Source of the DNA: Bacteroidales bacterium
GTDB taxonomy: Bacteria > Bacteroidota > Bacteroidia > Bacteroidales > UBA932
Direction: 5' to 3'
Assembly (NCBI GenBank): GCA_017619675.1
Contig: JAFZRX010000009.1
Location: 248,001 to 312,000 of the forward strand
DNA: 64,000 bases
Shown here: positions 34,347 to 43,500 of the stretch, in pieces
How positions within the stretch are numbered: the stretch's first letter is position 1
Layout of the letters: every line of letters starts with the position of its first letter
Notes under the pieces: generated by a model
Databases searched by the model: none
Told to the model about the DNA's origin: nothing
What the model saw: the letters and a program-made list of their open reading frames with translations, nothing else
Translations under genes and position numbers: made by a program

Positions 34347-37300
34347 CAATGGTTGTATTCTTCGTCAATCGTAGATATACCGAGCGTGATCTCTTCCAGG
34401 ACGTCAAGCAGCACGCGGACAGTCTCCAGCGAAGTGAATATTGTAACGTTGTTCTCAACCGCGGCACGGCGGATATCGTATCCGTCAAGCCTTGAACTGT
34501 GCTGGTTGATGTCTATGGTGTTGATCACATAGCTTACGTGGCCCTGGCGGAGGCTGCTTATGATGTCCTTGCTGCCCTCGCTCAGCTTATCGAGGCTGCG
34601 GGTCTTTATGCCGTTCTTCTTGAGGAACTCGGCGGTTCCCTTTGTAGCCTCGATATTGAATCCCAGGTTGTAGAAGCGGCGGATGAGCGGCAGCGCCTCC
34701 TCCTTGTCCTGGTCCGCTATGGTGGCGAATATGGTTCCGTAGTTCACTACGCTCACGCCGGATGCCTGCAAGGACTTGTAAAGCGCGCGGTTCAGCGAAT
34801 CGTCATATCCGATGGCCTCACCGGTGGACTTCATCTCAGGGGAGAGGTAGGTGTCTATTCCCTTTATCTTTCCGAAGGAGAACGCCGGGCTCTTCACGTA
34901 GTGCCTGTGGCGCTCGGGATAGTAAACCTGGCTTATGCCCTGCTCCTTGAGGGAGTGTCCCAGCATGATCAGGGTGGCTATCTTGGCCATCGGTACACCT
35001 GTTGACTTGGACAGGAACGGTACTGTACGGGATGAACGGGGGTTGACCTCGATCACGTATACGTCGTTCTTTGAATCCACTATGAACTGGATGTTGAACA
35101 GTCCCACGATGCCAATTTCCAGGCCCAGTTTCACGGTGTAGTCCACTATCTTGTCCTTCACGTCCTGGCTCAGGGAGAAGGAAGGATATACGCTTATGGA
35201 ATCTCCGGAATGGATACCCGTGCGCTCCACATGCTCCATGATTCCGGGGATGAACACGTCCTTGCCGTCGCAGATAGCGTCAACTTCGCACTCCTTGCCC
35301 TGGATGTACTTGTCCACCAGGACAGGGGAGTTCTCGTTGATCTCCACCGCGTTGTGCAGGTAGTGGCGGAGGGCTTCCTCGTTGCCCACTATCATCATGG
35401 CGCGGCCTCCGAGCACGAAGGACGGGCGCACCAGCACCGGATAGCCTATCTCGGCCGCGGCCTTGACGCCTTCCTCCACGTCAGTCACGGCCTTGGCCTT
35501 GGGCTGAGGAATTCCGGTCTTGCGCATGATGGCCTCGAACAGCTTGCGGTCCTCAGCGTTGTCAATGGCCTCGATCTGGGTGCCGATGATCGGTACGTCG
35601 AACTCGGCCAGCGGGCCGGCCAGGTTGATGGCGGTCTGTCCTCCAAGGGTCACTATGATGCCCTGAGGATTCTCCATCTTTATGACGTTCATGACGTCCT
35701 CTACGGTAAGCGGCTCAAAGTAAAGCTTGTCTGAGATGGAGTAGTCCGTAGAAACAGTTTCGGGGTTGTTGTTTATGATAATTGCCTCATATCCGGCCTC
35801 CCGGATGGCCCAGATGGCGTGTACGGTGGAGTAGTCGAATTCTACTCCCTGACCGATCCTGATAGGACCTGCGCCCAGCACCAGGATCTTCTTGCGGTCG
35901 CTGACCACGGTCTCGTTCTCCTGCTCGTAGGTGGAGTAGAAGTAAGGTACGTCAGCGTCGTGCTCCGCGGCGCAGCTGTCGATGAACTTGTATACGGGGT
36001 TGATGCCCAGGGACCACCTGTACTCGATGGCTTCCTTTTCCGTCATTCCCCACAGCTGGCCAATGAACTTGTCGCTGAATCCCAGCCTCTTGGCCTGTAA
36101 CAGCGTCTCCTTGTCCTTGGGATTTGCCTTGAGGGCTTCCTCCATGCGCACAATGTTGCATATCTTCTCAAGGAAGAGCATGTCAATCTTGGTGCGGTCA
36201 TATATGTGCCTGATATCCACGCCGTTGCGTATCAGCTGGGCTATTGCCAGGTAATGGTCGTCCGGGAACTTTGTGATGTACTGGAGCATGTCCGCGTCGC
36301 TCATTGACTCGAACTTGCGCTTCCACAGGTGGCAACAGCCGATCTCCAGCGAGCGGATGGCCTTGAGGAAGCTCTCCTCGAAGGTACGGCCTATGCTCAT
36401 GACCTCTCCGGTGGCCTTCATCTGGGTCCCCAGTTCATTGGAAGCCTCGCTGAATTTGTCGAACGGGAAGCGGGCCACCTTGCTCACTATGTAGTCGATG
36501 GAAGGCTCGCAGCAGGCGGGGGCGCCGGCCACGGTGATTTCGTCCAGGGTAAGTCCCACCGCTATCTTCGCGGTTACGCGGGCGATGGGGAAGCCGCTGG
36601 CCTTGGAAGCCAGGGCGGATGAGCGGGAAACGCGAGGGTTAACCTCGATTATGTAGTAGTTGAAGGACAGCGGGTCCAGTGCGAACTGGATGTTGCATCC
36701 GCCTTCGATCTTCAGGGCGCGGATGAGTTTCAGGGCGCTGGCGCGGAGGATTTCGTATTCCTTGTCGGCCAGGGTCTGCACGGGGGCAACGACCACGGAA
36801 TCTCCGGTGTGGATGCCTACGGGGTCAACGTTCTCCATTGAGCAGATGGTGATGGCGGTGTCGTTCTTGTCGCGCATCACCTCGAACTCGATCTCCTTGT
36901 AGCCCTTCACGCTCTTCTCGATGAGCACCTGATGGACAGGGGAGAGGGCCAGGGCGTTGCGCATCATGTCGGTCAGTTCAGCGGCGTTGTTGGCGAATCC
37001 GCCGCCCGTTCCTCCAAGGGTGAAGGCGGGGCGCAGCACCACGGGGTAGCCTATCTTGTCGGCGGTAGCCAGGGCCTCTTCTATGCTGTAGCATATCTGG
37101 GAGGGGATCACGGGCTCGCCGAGGCTGATGCACAGTTCCTTGAACAGTTCGCGGTCCTCCGCCTGCTCGATGCTGTGGAAGGAGGTTCCAAGGATTTCTA
37201 CGTGGCACTCGTCAAGGACGCCCTTGCGCGCCAGTTTCACGGCCAGGTTGAGGCCTGTCTGGCCTCCCAGGCCGGGAACTATGGCGTCCGGCCTCTCATA

Positions 37301-37537
37301 TCGGATTATCTTGGCAACATATTCCAGGTCCAGGGGCTCCATGTAAACCTTGTCCGCCATCTGGGTGTCCGTCATGATGGTGGCTGGGTTGGAGTTCACC
37401 AGCACCACCTCATAGCCTTCTTCCTTGAGGGCGAGGCAGGCCTGGGTGCCTGCATAGTCGAATTCGGCGGCCTGGCCTATCACGATAGGGCCGGAGCCGA
37501 TAACCATTATCTTGTTTATGTCAGTTCTCTTGGGCAT
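34346..37537 (-). CDS. carB: Carbamoyl-phosphate synthase large subunit
   Basis: The 1063-residue subunit makes carbamoyl phosphate from bicarbonate, ATP and ammonia. Two ATP-grasp halves are recognisable: IMVIGSGPIVIGQAAEFDY at the start, and ILVLGAGPIRIGQGVEFDY near residue 555. The C-terminal allosteric domain of about 130 residues is present; it normally binds UMP (inhibitor) or ornithine (activator). The ammonia channel normally receives ammonia from CarA, whose gene precedes carB by 3 bp; see the CarA entry for a likely defect in ammonia delivery. Carbamoyl phosphate serves both the pyrimidine and the arginine pathways of this window. Confidence 0.97.
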   Translation of the reverse strand: MPKRTDINKIMVIGSGPIVIGQAAEFDYAGTQACLALKEEGYEVVLVNSNPATIMTDTQMADKVYMEPLDLEYVAKIIRYERPDAIVPGLGGQTGLNLAVKLARKGVLDECHVEILGTSFHSIEQAEDRELFKELCISLGEPVIPSQICYSIEEALATADKIGYPVVLRPAFTLGGTGGGFANNAAELTDMMRNALALSPVHQVLIEKSVKGYKEIEFEVMRDKNDTAITICSMENVDPVGIHTGDSVVVAPVQTLADKEYEILRASALKLIRALKIEGGCNIQFALDPLSFNYYIIEVNPRVSRSSALASKASGFPIARVTAKIAVGLTLDEITVAGAPACCEPSIDYIVSKVARFPFDKFSEASNELGTQMKATGEVMSIGRTFEESFLKAIRSLEIGCCHLWKRKFESMSDADMLQYITKFPDDHYLAIAQLIRNGVDIRHIYDRTKIDMLFLEKICNIVRMEEALKANPKDKETLLQAKRLGFSDKFIGQLWGMTEKEAIEYRWSLGINPVYKFIDSCAAEHDADVPYFYSTYEQENETVVSDRKKILVLGAGPIRIGQGVEFDYSTVHAIWAIREAGYEAIIINNNPETVSTDYSISDKLYFEPLTVEDVMNVIKMENPQGIIVTLGGQTAINLAGPLAEFDVPIIGTQIEAIDNAEDRKLFEAIMRKTGIPQPKAKAVTDVEEGVKAAAEIGYPVLVRPSFVLGGRAMMIVGNEEALRHYLHNAVEINENSPVLVDKYIQGKECEVDAICDGKDVFIPGIMEHVERTGIHSGDSISVYPSFSLSQDVKDKIVDYTVKLGLEIGIVGLFNIQFIVDSKNDVYVIEVNPRSSRTVPFLSKSTGVPMAKIATLIMLGHSLKEQGISQVYYPERHRHYVKSPAFSFGKIKGIDTYLSPEMKSTGEAIGYDDSLNRALYKSLQASGVSVVNYGTIFATIADQDKEEALPLIRRFYNLGFNIEATKGTAEFLKKNGIKTRSLDKLSEGSKDIISSLRQGHVSYVINTIDINQHSSRLDGYDIRRAAVENNVTIFTSLETVRVLLDVLEEITLGISTIDEEYNH

Positions 37538-37540
37538 GTC

Positions 37541-38608
37541 CTATTCCTCCATCATTGCTATGAATTTGTCAAAAAAGTCGCTCTCCTGCGGGCCCGGGGC
37601 TCCTTCAGGATAGAACTGTACGCTGTATACCTTGTCGGCGGGGCACTGGAGGCCCTCTATGGTGCCGTCGGAGGCGTCCTTGTAGACAACCTCAAGCGGG
37701 GTGCCGGCCAGGGAGGCCTCGTCAACCGCGTAGTTGTGGTTGTGCTCGGTTGTGATGATGCGTCCGGTCTCCATGTTGCGGACAGGATGGCCGCCGTGGT
37801 GTCCGCAGAGCATCTTGAATGTCTTGGCTCCGTATGAACGGGCTATGATGAGGTGTCCCAGGCAGATTCCAAAGAGGGGGAGCCTTCCCTTCAGGTCCTT
37901 GACAAGCTTGTCAAGGGAAGGGAGGTTGTCAGGGCTGCCGGGGCCGTTGGATATGATCACTCCGTCAGGGTCGAAGGCCAGGATGTCCTCCACCGTGGAG
38001 TTGTAGGGAACCACGGTGACGTTGCATCCGCGCTGGTTCAGGGCGGACACTATGCTGTGCTTGAGGCCGCAGTCCACTATCACCACGTCATATTTGTGCT
38101 GGGGGGTGCGGGAGAACCAGCGCTTGGTGCAGCTGACCCTGGCCACCTGGTCCGTCTGGACCGGGGCCTGGGCTATGAGCACCAGCGCGTTGCCGGTGGA
38201 CATGCCTTCGTCCACTATGGCCGCCTTCATGCTGCCCTCCGTACGTATGATGCGGGTGAGCATGCGGGTGTCGGGGCCGCTCAGGATTGGAATCCCGTGT
38301 TCGTCCATCTCCTCAGACAAGGTCTTTGTGTAGCGGAAGTTGGACGGGGTGTCGCAGTACTCGCGGACTATGAGGCCGCCAAGTGAGAAGATGCGGGACT
38401 CAAAGTCGTCGTCGGTGATACCATACTGGCCTATCAGGGGATAGGTCATCACTACTAACTGTCCGGCGTATGCCGGGTCGGAAGCTATTTCCTGATACCC
38501 CACCATTGAGGTATTGAAAACTATTTCCCCCACGACAGGGCTCTGTGACCCGTATCCCAGGCCGTGGAACTCCTGTCCGTTTTCGAGAACAAGCTTCATT
38601 TTCTTCAT
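37541..38608 (-). CDS. carA: Carbamoyl-phosphate synthase small subunit with altered glutaminase site
   Basis: CarA hydrolyses glutamine to give ammonia to CarB. The 355-residue protein has the N-terminal CarA domain (GYQEIASDPAYAGQLVVMTYP) and a class I amidotransferase domain. The nucleophile C249 is present in FGICLGHL. The catalytic histidine, expected in a motif like QFHPEASPGP, is replaced: this protein reads QFYPEGAPGP, placing Tyr at residue 333, with Glu335 kept. The usual QNHGF loop reads HNHNY, and GHQ after the nucleophile reads GHL. A codon TAT instead of CAT would explain the change by one base. Loss of glutaminase, or a divergent subfamily, is likely. A second in-frame ATG at 38599 is possible as start. 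Confidence 0.9.
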   Translation of the reverse strand: MKKMKLVLENGQEFHGLGYGSQSPVVGEIVFNTSMVGYQEIASDPAYAGQLVVMTYPLIGQYGITDDDFESRIFSLGGLIVREYCDTPSNFRYTKTLSEEMDEHGIPILSGPDTRMLTRIIRTEGSMKAAIVDEGMSTGNALVLIAQAPVQTDQVARVSCTKRWFSRTPQHKYDVVIVDCGLKHSIVSALNQRGCNVTVVPYNSTVEDILAFDPDGVIISNGPGSPDNLPSLDKLVKDLKGRLPLFGICLGHLIIARSYGAKTFKMLCGHHGGHPVRNMETGRIITTEHNHNYAVDEASLAGTPLEVVYKDASDGTIEGLQCPADKVYSVQFYPEGAPGPQESDFFDKFIAMMEE

Positions 38609-38612
38609 TTTC

Positions 38613-39731
38613 CTATATCTTAAATATTGTCTTTCCTTTGTAAACGGTCTTCACGCACTTTCCGTAGACTTCCCAGCCGTCGAAGGGGGTGCTGTGCCCC
38701 TTGGACTGGAACTTTGAGGAATCTATGACGAAAGGCTCTCCAACTTCGAAGAAGGCCCTGTCGCGCCCCGCTTCCGGAAGGCGGAAGCGCCTGCGCGGGG
38801 CCGTGCTCATCAGGTCCACCAGTTTCTCAAGCGTGATGACGCCTTTCAGGACCAGATGCGTGTACAGGACTGGGAATGCTGTCTCCAGTCCCGTGATGCC
38901 CATTGCGCTGTCCTTAAGGCCCTTGGACTTTTCCTCCGCGCTGTGCGGGGCGTGGTCCGTGGCAATCATGTCTATGGTTCCGTCCTGGATGCCTTCCAGC
39001 AGGGCGTCCCTGTCCGCCGCGCTGCGGAGGGGAGGGTTCATCTTGAAACGGCCGTCTTCCTGGAGGTTGTCGTCGCACAGGACAAGGTAGTGGGGCGCCG
39101 TCTCGCAGGAGACGTTCACGCCGCGGGCCTTGGCCTGGCGTATCAATTGGACGCTTTCCTTTGTGGAGATGTGGCAGACGTGGTATGCGCAGCCGCATTC
39201 CTCCGCCAGCGCCAGGTCCCTTTCTATCTGCGCCCACTCGCTGGCGGCGCAGATGCCCTTGTGACCATGGGTGTGGGCGTACTCGCCGTCGTTTATGTAG
39301 CCGCCGCGAAGCAGGGAGTTGTCCTCGCAGTGGGCGGCCAGGATGCAGTCCTGCGCGGCAATGAGTTTCATCGCCCTGCGCATGACGGCGTCATCCTGCA
39401 CGCCGCTGCCATCGTCGGAGAACGCCACGCAGCCGCCCTTGAGGGCCGCCACGTCCACTACCTCCAGGCCCTTGCGGCCCAGGGTGATGGTGGCGTACGG
39501 CCTCACGTCAATGAAGGCGTCCCTGCGGATTATGTCCAGTTCCTCCTGCAGGTGCTCCGGGGTGTCCGGAGCGGGGGAGAGGTTGGGCATGGGGCACACC
39601 GCGGTATAGCCGCCGGCCGCGGCTGCACGGCATCCCGTCAGGATGGTCTCCTTATATGGGGAACCCGGCTCGCGGAAGTGCACGTGCACGTCGGCAAGGG
39701 CGGGGATCTCTATTACATTCTTCAACGACAT
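38613..39731 (-). CDS. pyrC: Dihydroorotase (amidohydrolase type I)
   Basis: The 372-residue enzyme closes carbamoyl aspartate to dihydroorotate. Metal ligands are visible as HxH in ALADVHVHFREPG, histidines in AAHCEDNS and YHVCHIST, and the catalytic aspartate in ATDHAPH. PMPNLSPAPDTPEHL contacts substrate. It is the first gene of the pyr operon, an unusual place, and its start codon lies 3 bp after the T-run of an intrinsic terminator, so its expression must depend on read-through. The 4-bp gap to carA and the unbroken order pyrC-carA-carB-pyrK-pyrD-pyrF-pyrE-pyrB supply every step from bicarbonate to UMP. Confidence 0.95.
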   Translation of the reverse strand: MSLKNVIEIPALADVHVHFREPGSPYKETILTGCRAAAAGGYTAVCPMPNLSPAPDTPEHLQEELDIIRRDAFIDVRPYATITLGRKGLEVVDVAALKGGCVAFSDDGSGVQDDAVMRRAMKLIAAQDCILAAHCEDNSLLRGGYINDGEYAHTHGHKGICAASEWAQIERDLALAEECGCAYHVCHISTKESVQLIRQAKARGVNVSCETAPHYLVLCDDNLQEDGRFKMNPPLRSAADRDALLEGIQDGTIDMIATDHAPHSAEEKSKGLKDSAMGITGLETAFPVLYTHLVLKGVITLEKLVDLMSTAPRRRFRLPEAGRDRAFFEVGEPFVIDSSKFQSKGHSTPFDGWEVYGKCVKTVYKGKTIFKI

Positions 39732-39734
39732 GGC

Positions 39735-39764
39735 AAAAAAAATGACGACTTATAAAAGCCGTCA
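39735..39764 (-). terminator. Attenuator of the pyrimidine operon
   Basis: On the minus strand a 9-bp stem (one G-U pair) with a 4-nt loop, built from TGACGGCTT and AAGTCGTCA, is followed directly by eight U at 39742-39735. The U-run ends 3 bp before the pyrC start codon. Because it lies between the promoter and all eight pyr genes, it must be conditional. The stop codon of the upstream leader peptide forms the first three bases of the stem. Confidence 0.85.
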
Positions 39765-39851
39765 ACCAATTAAAAAATAAAAATGGAACAGTTTGTCTGA
39801 CACATTGCCGGAAGCCGGAGAATACTGTATGCAGCTGTAAATCTGATCCAT
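39762..39851 (-). CDS. Pyrimidine-operon leader peptide
   Basis: A 29-codon frame starts at the ATG at 39851, about 13 nt after the predicted transcription start and behind an A-rich stretch typical of Bacteroidetes translation starts. It begins MDQIYSCIQYSPASG and ends with KLFHFYFLIG. Its stop codon (39764-39762) overlaps the 5' base of the terminator stem. The last nine sense codons, roughly 39765-39791, are U-rich, and a small CCGG/CCGG hairpin lies upstream at 39808-39819. By analogy with E. coli pyrBI, low UTP would make RNA polymerase pause in the U-rich stretch. The ribosome could then catch up, cover the stem and allow read-through. The peptide itself probably has no function. Confidence 0.75.
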   Translation of the reverse strand: MDQIYSCIQYSPASGNVSDKLFHFYFLIG

Positions 39852-39867
39852 TGTTTTTTTGTTTGTG

Positions 39868-39897
39868 CAAAGTTAGATATTTTCCAAAATACCGCAA
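39868..39897 (-). promoter_or_regulatory. Promoter of the pyrimidine operon
   Basis: TAACTTTG at 39875-39868 fits the -7 element TAnnTTTG, and TTG at 39897-39895 lies exactly 19 bp upstream, the usual -33 spacing. The predicted start near 39864 gives a leader of about 130 nt holding the leader peptide and attenuator. Confidence 0.8.
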
Positions 39898-39927
39898 GTT
39901 TTTTTTCGTTTTTTGCTTTATGGATTG

Positions 39928-39935
39928 TAACTTTG
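39928..39935 (+). promoter_or_regulatory. Promoter (-7 element) of the purine operon
   Basis: TAACTTTG on the plus strand is identical to the -7 element of the divergent pyr promoter 52 bp away. The -33 position (TCG at 39906-39908) is weak. The leader to purE would be about 164 nt. Confidence 0.6.
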
Positions 39936-39952
39936 TCACTCGCAAAGGATCA

Positions 39953-40075
39953 ATGTTGATGGAACTCTTTTACATACGTAAAATAAAGAATTCCCCTTCT
40001 TCCGGAAGCTCTCCGGAGACGTATCCCAGCCTACCCTTATCGTCAAAGCCCGGCCGGCAGAAACCGACCAGGTGA
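39953..40075 (+). other. Possible leader open reading frame of the purine operon
   Basis: A 40-codon frame starts shortly after the predicted purine-operon transcription start (MLMELFYIRKIKNSP) and ends 27 bp before purE. It contains several short palindromes around CCGG but no T-run after a hairpin. Evidence for translation is weak, and no purine riboswitch pattern is seen. It may be chance. Confidence 0.25.
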
Positions 40076-40102
40076 GTTATTGTATTATAGTAGTTTATAG
40101 TT

Positions 40103-40570
40103 ATGAAAGTTGGAGTTATAATGGGGTCGACAAGTGATCTGGAGGTCATGTCGGCTGCCTTCGACGTGCTTGACCGCTTCAGGGTCCCGTACGAGAAGAA
40201 AGTGATCAGCGCCCACCGCGCACCCGCCCTTCTGGCGGAGTACGCCACCACCGCCCGCGACCGCGGCCTTGACATTATAATTGCCGGAGCCGGCGGAGCC
40301 GCGCATCTTCCGGGAGTCACCGCCTCTATGACCACCATCCCCGTGATAGGCGTACCTATCAGCGGAAAGGCCTTCGGCGGAATGGACGCGCTCCTCTCAA
40401 TGGTCCAGATGCCTTCCGGAATCCCGGTAGCAACGGTTTCCGTGAACGGGGCTAAGAACGCCGCCCTCCTGGCCATATCAATACTCTCACTTTCCAATCC
40501 GGGCCTTGCCGCGTCGCTTAAATCCTTCCGCGACCAGCAGGCGGAGATTATCAAGCGCACAGAAATCTAA
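40103..40570 (+). CDS. purE: N5-carboxyaminoimidazole ribonucleotide mutase, class I PurE
   Basis: This 155-residue enzyme moves the carboxyl group of N5-CAIR to give CAIR. Class I features are visible: GSTSDLEVM for the phosphate, the catalytic histidine in ISAHRAP, and IIAGAGGAAHLPGV. Class I PurE needs PurK to make N5-CAIR, yet no purK lies in the operon or window; purB is also absent, so both must be elsewhere. It is the first gene of the purine operon, 9 bp before purL. Confidence 0.95.
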   Translation: MKVGVIMGSTSDLEVMSAAFDVLDRFRVPYEKKVISAHRAPALLAEYATTARDRGLDIIIAGAGGAAHLPGVTASMTTIPVIGVPISGKAFGGMDALLSMVQMPSGIPVATVSVNGAKNAALLAISILSLSNPGLAASLKSFRDQQAEIIKRTEI

Positions 40571-40579
40571 CCGTCTCCG

Positions 40580-43500
40580 ATGAACAGCAATACCAACCGA
40601 ATATTCGTAGAGAAAAAAGAGGGTTTCAGGGTAGAGGCCCGGAGCCTTCAGAGCGAACTTAACGAGAACCTTGGCCTCAAGATCCGCGAACTGCGCCTCC
40701 TGAACGTCTATGACCTTGGCGGATTCTCCGCCGCCCTCCTGGACAAATGCCGCTACTCCGTCTTTGGAGAGATTGTCACCGACACGGTAATGGATTCCTT
40801 CCCCCTGGAAGGCCATAAGTACCTGGCGGTGGAGTACATCCCCGGACAGTTCGACCAGAGGGCCTCATCCGCGGTTGACTGCGTGCACCTTATAGACCCG
40901 CAGGCGGACGTGCAGATACGCAGCTCCCGCCTCCTGGTATTCGATCCGGACATGTCGGACGAGGACCTCAAGGCCGTAAAGCACTATTATATAAATGCGG
41001 TTGAATCCCGCGAGAAAGACCTCTCCAAACTGAACCTCCAGGACAAGGCGGACGTTAAGCCCATAGCCATCCTGGACGGCTTCACCGACATGCCGGAAGA
41101 GGAATACCACAAGTTCTGCGCTGACTGGGGCCTGGCAATGAATACGGACGACCTGCGGGAGGTTGTCAACTACTTCAAGAAGGAAGGCCGCAACCCCACG
41201 GAGACGGAGCTCCGCATACTTGACACCTACTGGAGCGACCATTGCCGCCACACCACCTTCACCTCCGAACTCACGGAGATTACGGTGGACGACTCCTTCA
41301 TGAAGGACGAACTGGAGTCCGAGTTGGGACGCTTCCACGACATACGCCGCGAACTGGGCAGGCAGGGCAAGAGCCTCTGCCTGATGGAGCTCGCGACCAT
41401 AGGGGCGCGCTACCTGCGCTCCAAGGGCCTCCTGGACGACCAGGAGCAGAGCGAGGAGAACAACGCCTGCAGCATTTACGTTAACGTGGACGTTGACGGC
41501 GTGCAGGAGCGCTGGCTTCTGATGTTCAAGAACGAGACCCACAACCATCCTACGGAGATCGAGCCTTTCGGAGGCGCGGCAACCTGCCTTGGCGGAGCCA
41601 TCAGGGACCCGCTTTCCGGGCGCGCGTACGTATATCAGGCTATGCGCGTGACGGGCGCGGGCGATATCTGCAAGCCCGTTTCCGAGACCATCCCGGGCAA
41701 GCTCCCGCAGAAGGTAATCTCCCGCAAGGCCGCCCAGGGCTATTCCAGCTATGGAAACCAGATAGGCCTTGCAACCACGCACGTGCGTGAGATATACCAC
41801 CCCGGCTATGTGGCCAAGCGCCTGGAGATAGGCGCCGTGGTGGGGGCTGTGAAGGCGGACAACGTCCGCCGCGAGAGCCCCGCCCCCGGCGACGTGATCC
41901 TGCTCCTTGGCGGACGTACCGGAAGGGACGGCATAGGCGGAGCCACGGGATCGTCCAAGGAGCACACCGAGGCTTCCCTGGAGTCCTGCGGAAGCGAGGT
42001 CCAGAAAGGAAACGCCCCTGAGGAGCGCAAGCTCCAGAGGCTTTTCCGCAGGCCGGACGTCACCCGCCTGATAAAGAAATCCAACGACTTCGGGGCCGGA
42101 GGCGTGAGCGTAGCCATCGGCGAGCTCGCCGCGGGCCTGGACATATATCTGGACAGGGTTCCCACCAAGTACAGCGGACTCAACTCCACCGAACTTGCCA
42201 TCAGCGAATCCCAGGAGAGGATGGCCGTGGTTGTTGCCGCCGCTGACAGGGAGCGCTTCCAGGAATTCTGCGCCAGCGAGAACGTGGAGGTCACCTACGT
42301 GGCCGACGTCACCGACAGCGGCCGCATGCGCATGTACAATGCGGGCGTGAAGGTGGCGGACATCACCCGCGAATTCATCGACAGCGCCGGCGCCCGCCAC
42401 TTCGCAAAGGCCGCCATCTCCGCTGTCGAGGACAAGGACCCGTTCCTGCGGGAGTCGGCGGGGGACAGCCTTTCGGACAAGATCTGCAACGTGCTGTCAT
42501 CTCCCAACGTGGCTTCGCAGAAGGGCCTCATAGAGATGTTCGACTCAACCATAGGACGCTCCACGGTGCTCATGCCGTTCGGCGGCGTGCTTCAGAGCAC
42601 GGAAACCCAGGTTTCCGTCCAGAAGCTCCCGGCCGACGGGTACACTGACACCGCCAGCATCATGGCCTTCGGCTATGATCCTTACGTGGCGGAGTGGAGC
42701 CCGTATCACGGAGCCGCCTACGCGGTGGTCGAGGCCTGTACCAAGGCCGTGGCCGCCGGTGCGGACTGGTCCGGGATGCGCTTCTCCTATCAGGAATACT
42801 TCGAGAGGATGACCCACGACCCTCACAGCTGGGGCAAGCCTCTTTCCGCGCTCCTTGGAGCGCTCAAGATGCAGGTCGCCCTTGGCCTTCCGTCCATTGG
42901 CGGAAAGGACTCCATGAGCGGCACCTTCGAGGACATAAGCGTTCCTCCAACCCTTGTGGCATTCGGCATCACTACCGTCAAGGCCTCCAAGGTAATCTCC
43001 CCTGAACTCAAATGGGAAGGCAACAAACTGTATCTGGTTAAGCACACGCCCCTGGCCAACAGGATGCCTGACACTGACCAGCTGAAGGCCAACTGGAACT
43101 TCGTCCACAGCCAGATAGAGGCCGGAAACATTGTTTCAGGATGGTCCGTAGGATACGGCGGAGTGGCAGAGGGACTGGCCAAGATGTCCTTTGGAAACGC
43201 CTTTGGCGTAAACGTGAAGGTAGCCCCGGAGGACCTGTTCAACCTGTCCTACGGCTCCATAATAGTTGAATCCGAGAAAGAACTGGATTATCCGAACGCC
43301 ATATATCTGGGAGAGGTTACTTCCGGAGAGGACTTCAAGTCCCGCATCAACGGAAGCTCCATTTCCCTTGACCGCATGGTGGAGGCCTGGAGCGGCAAAT
43401 ACTCCAAGGTTTATCCCCAGACGGCTGAGGCCTCGTTCAAGAGGCTCATGCCGGAAGGCTTCAGGCCCTGCAAGGCGTGCTGTGCCAAGACCCCGGCGCC

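Noticed and set aside
40865-42400. 511-codon open frame antisense to purL, and similar long antisense frames at 18847-20160 and 24120-25436
   Set aside because: They mirror genuine, highly conserved genes, their translations show no family motif, and GC-biased third positions produce such frames by chance.
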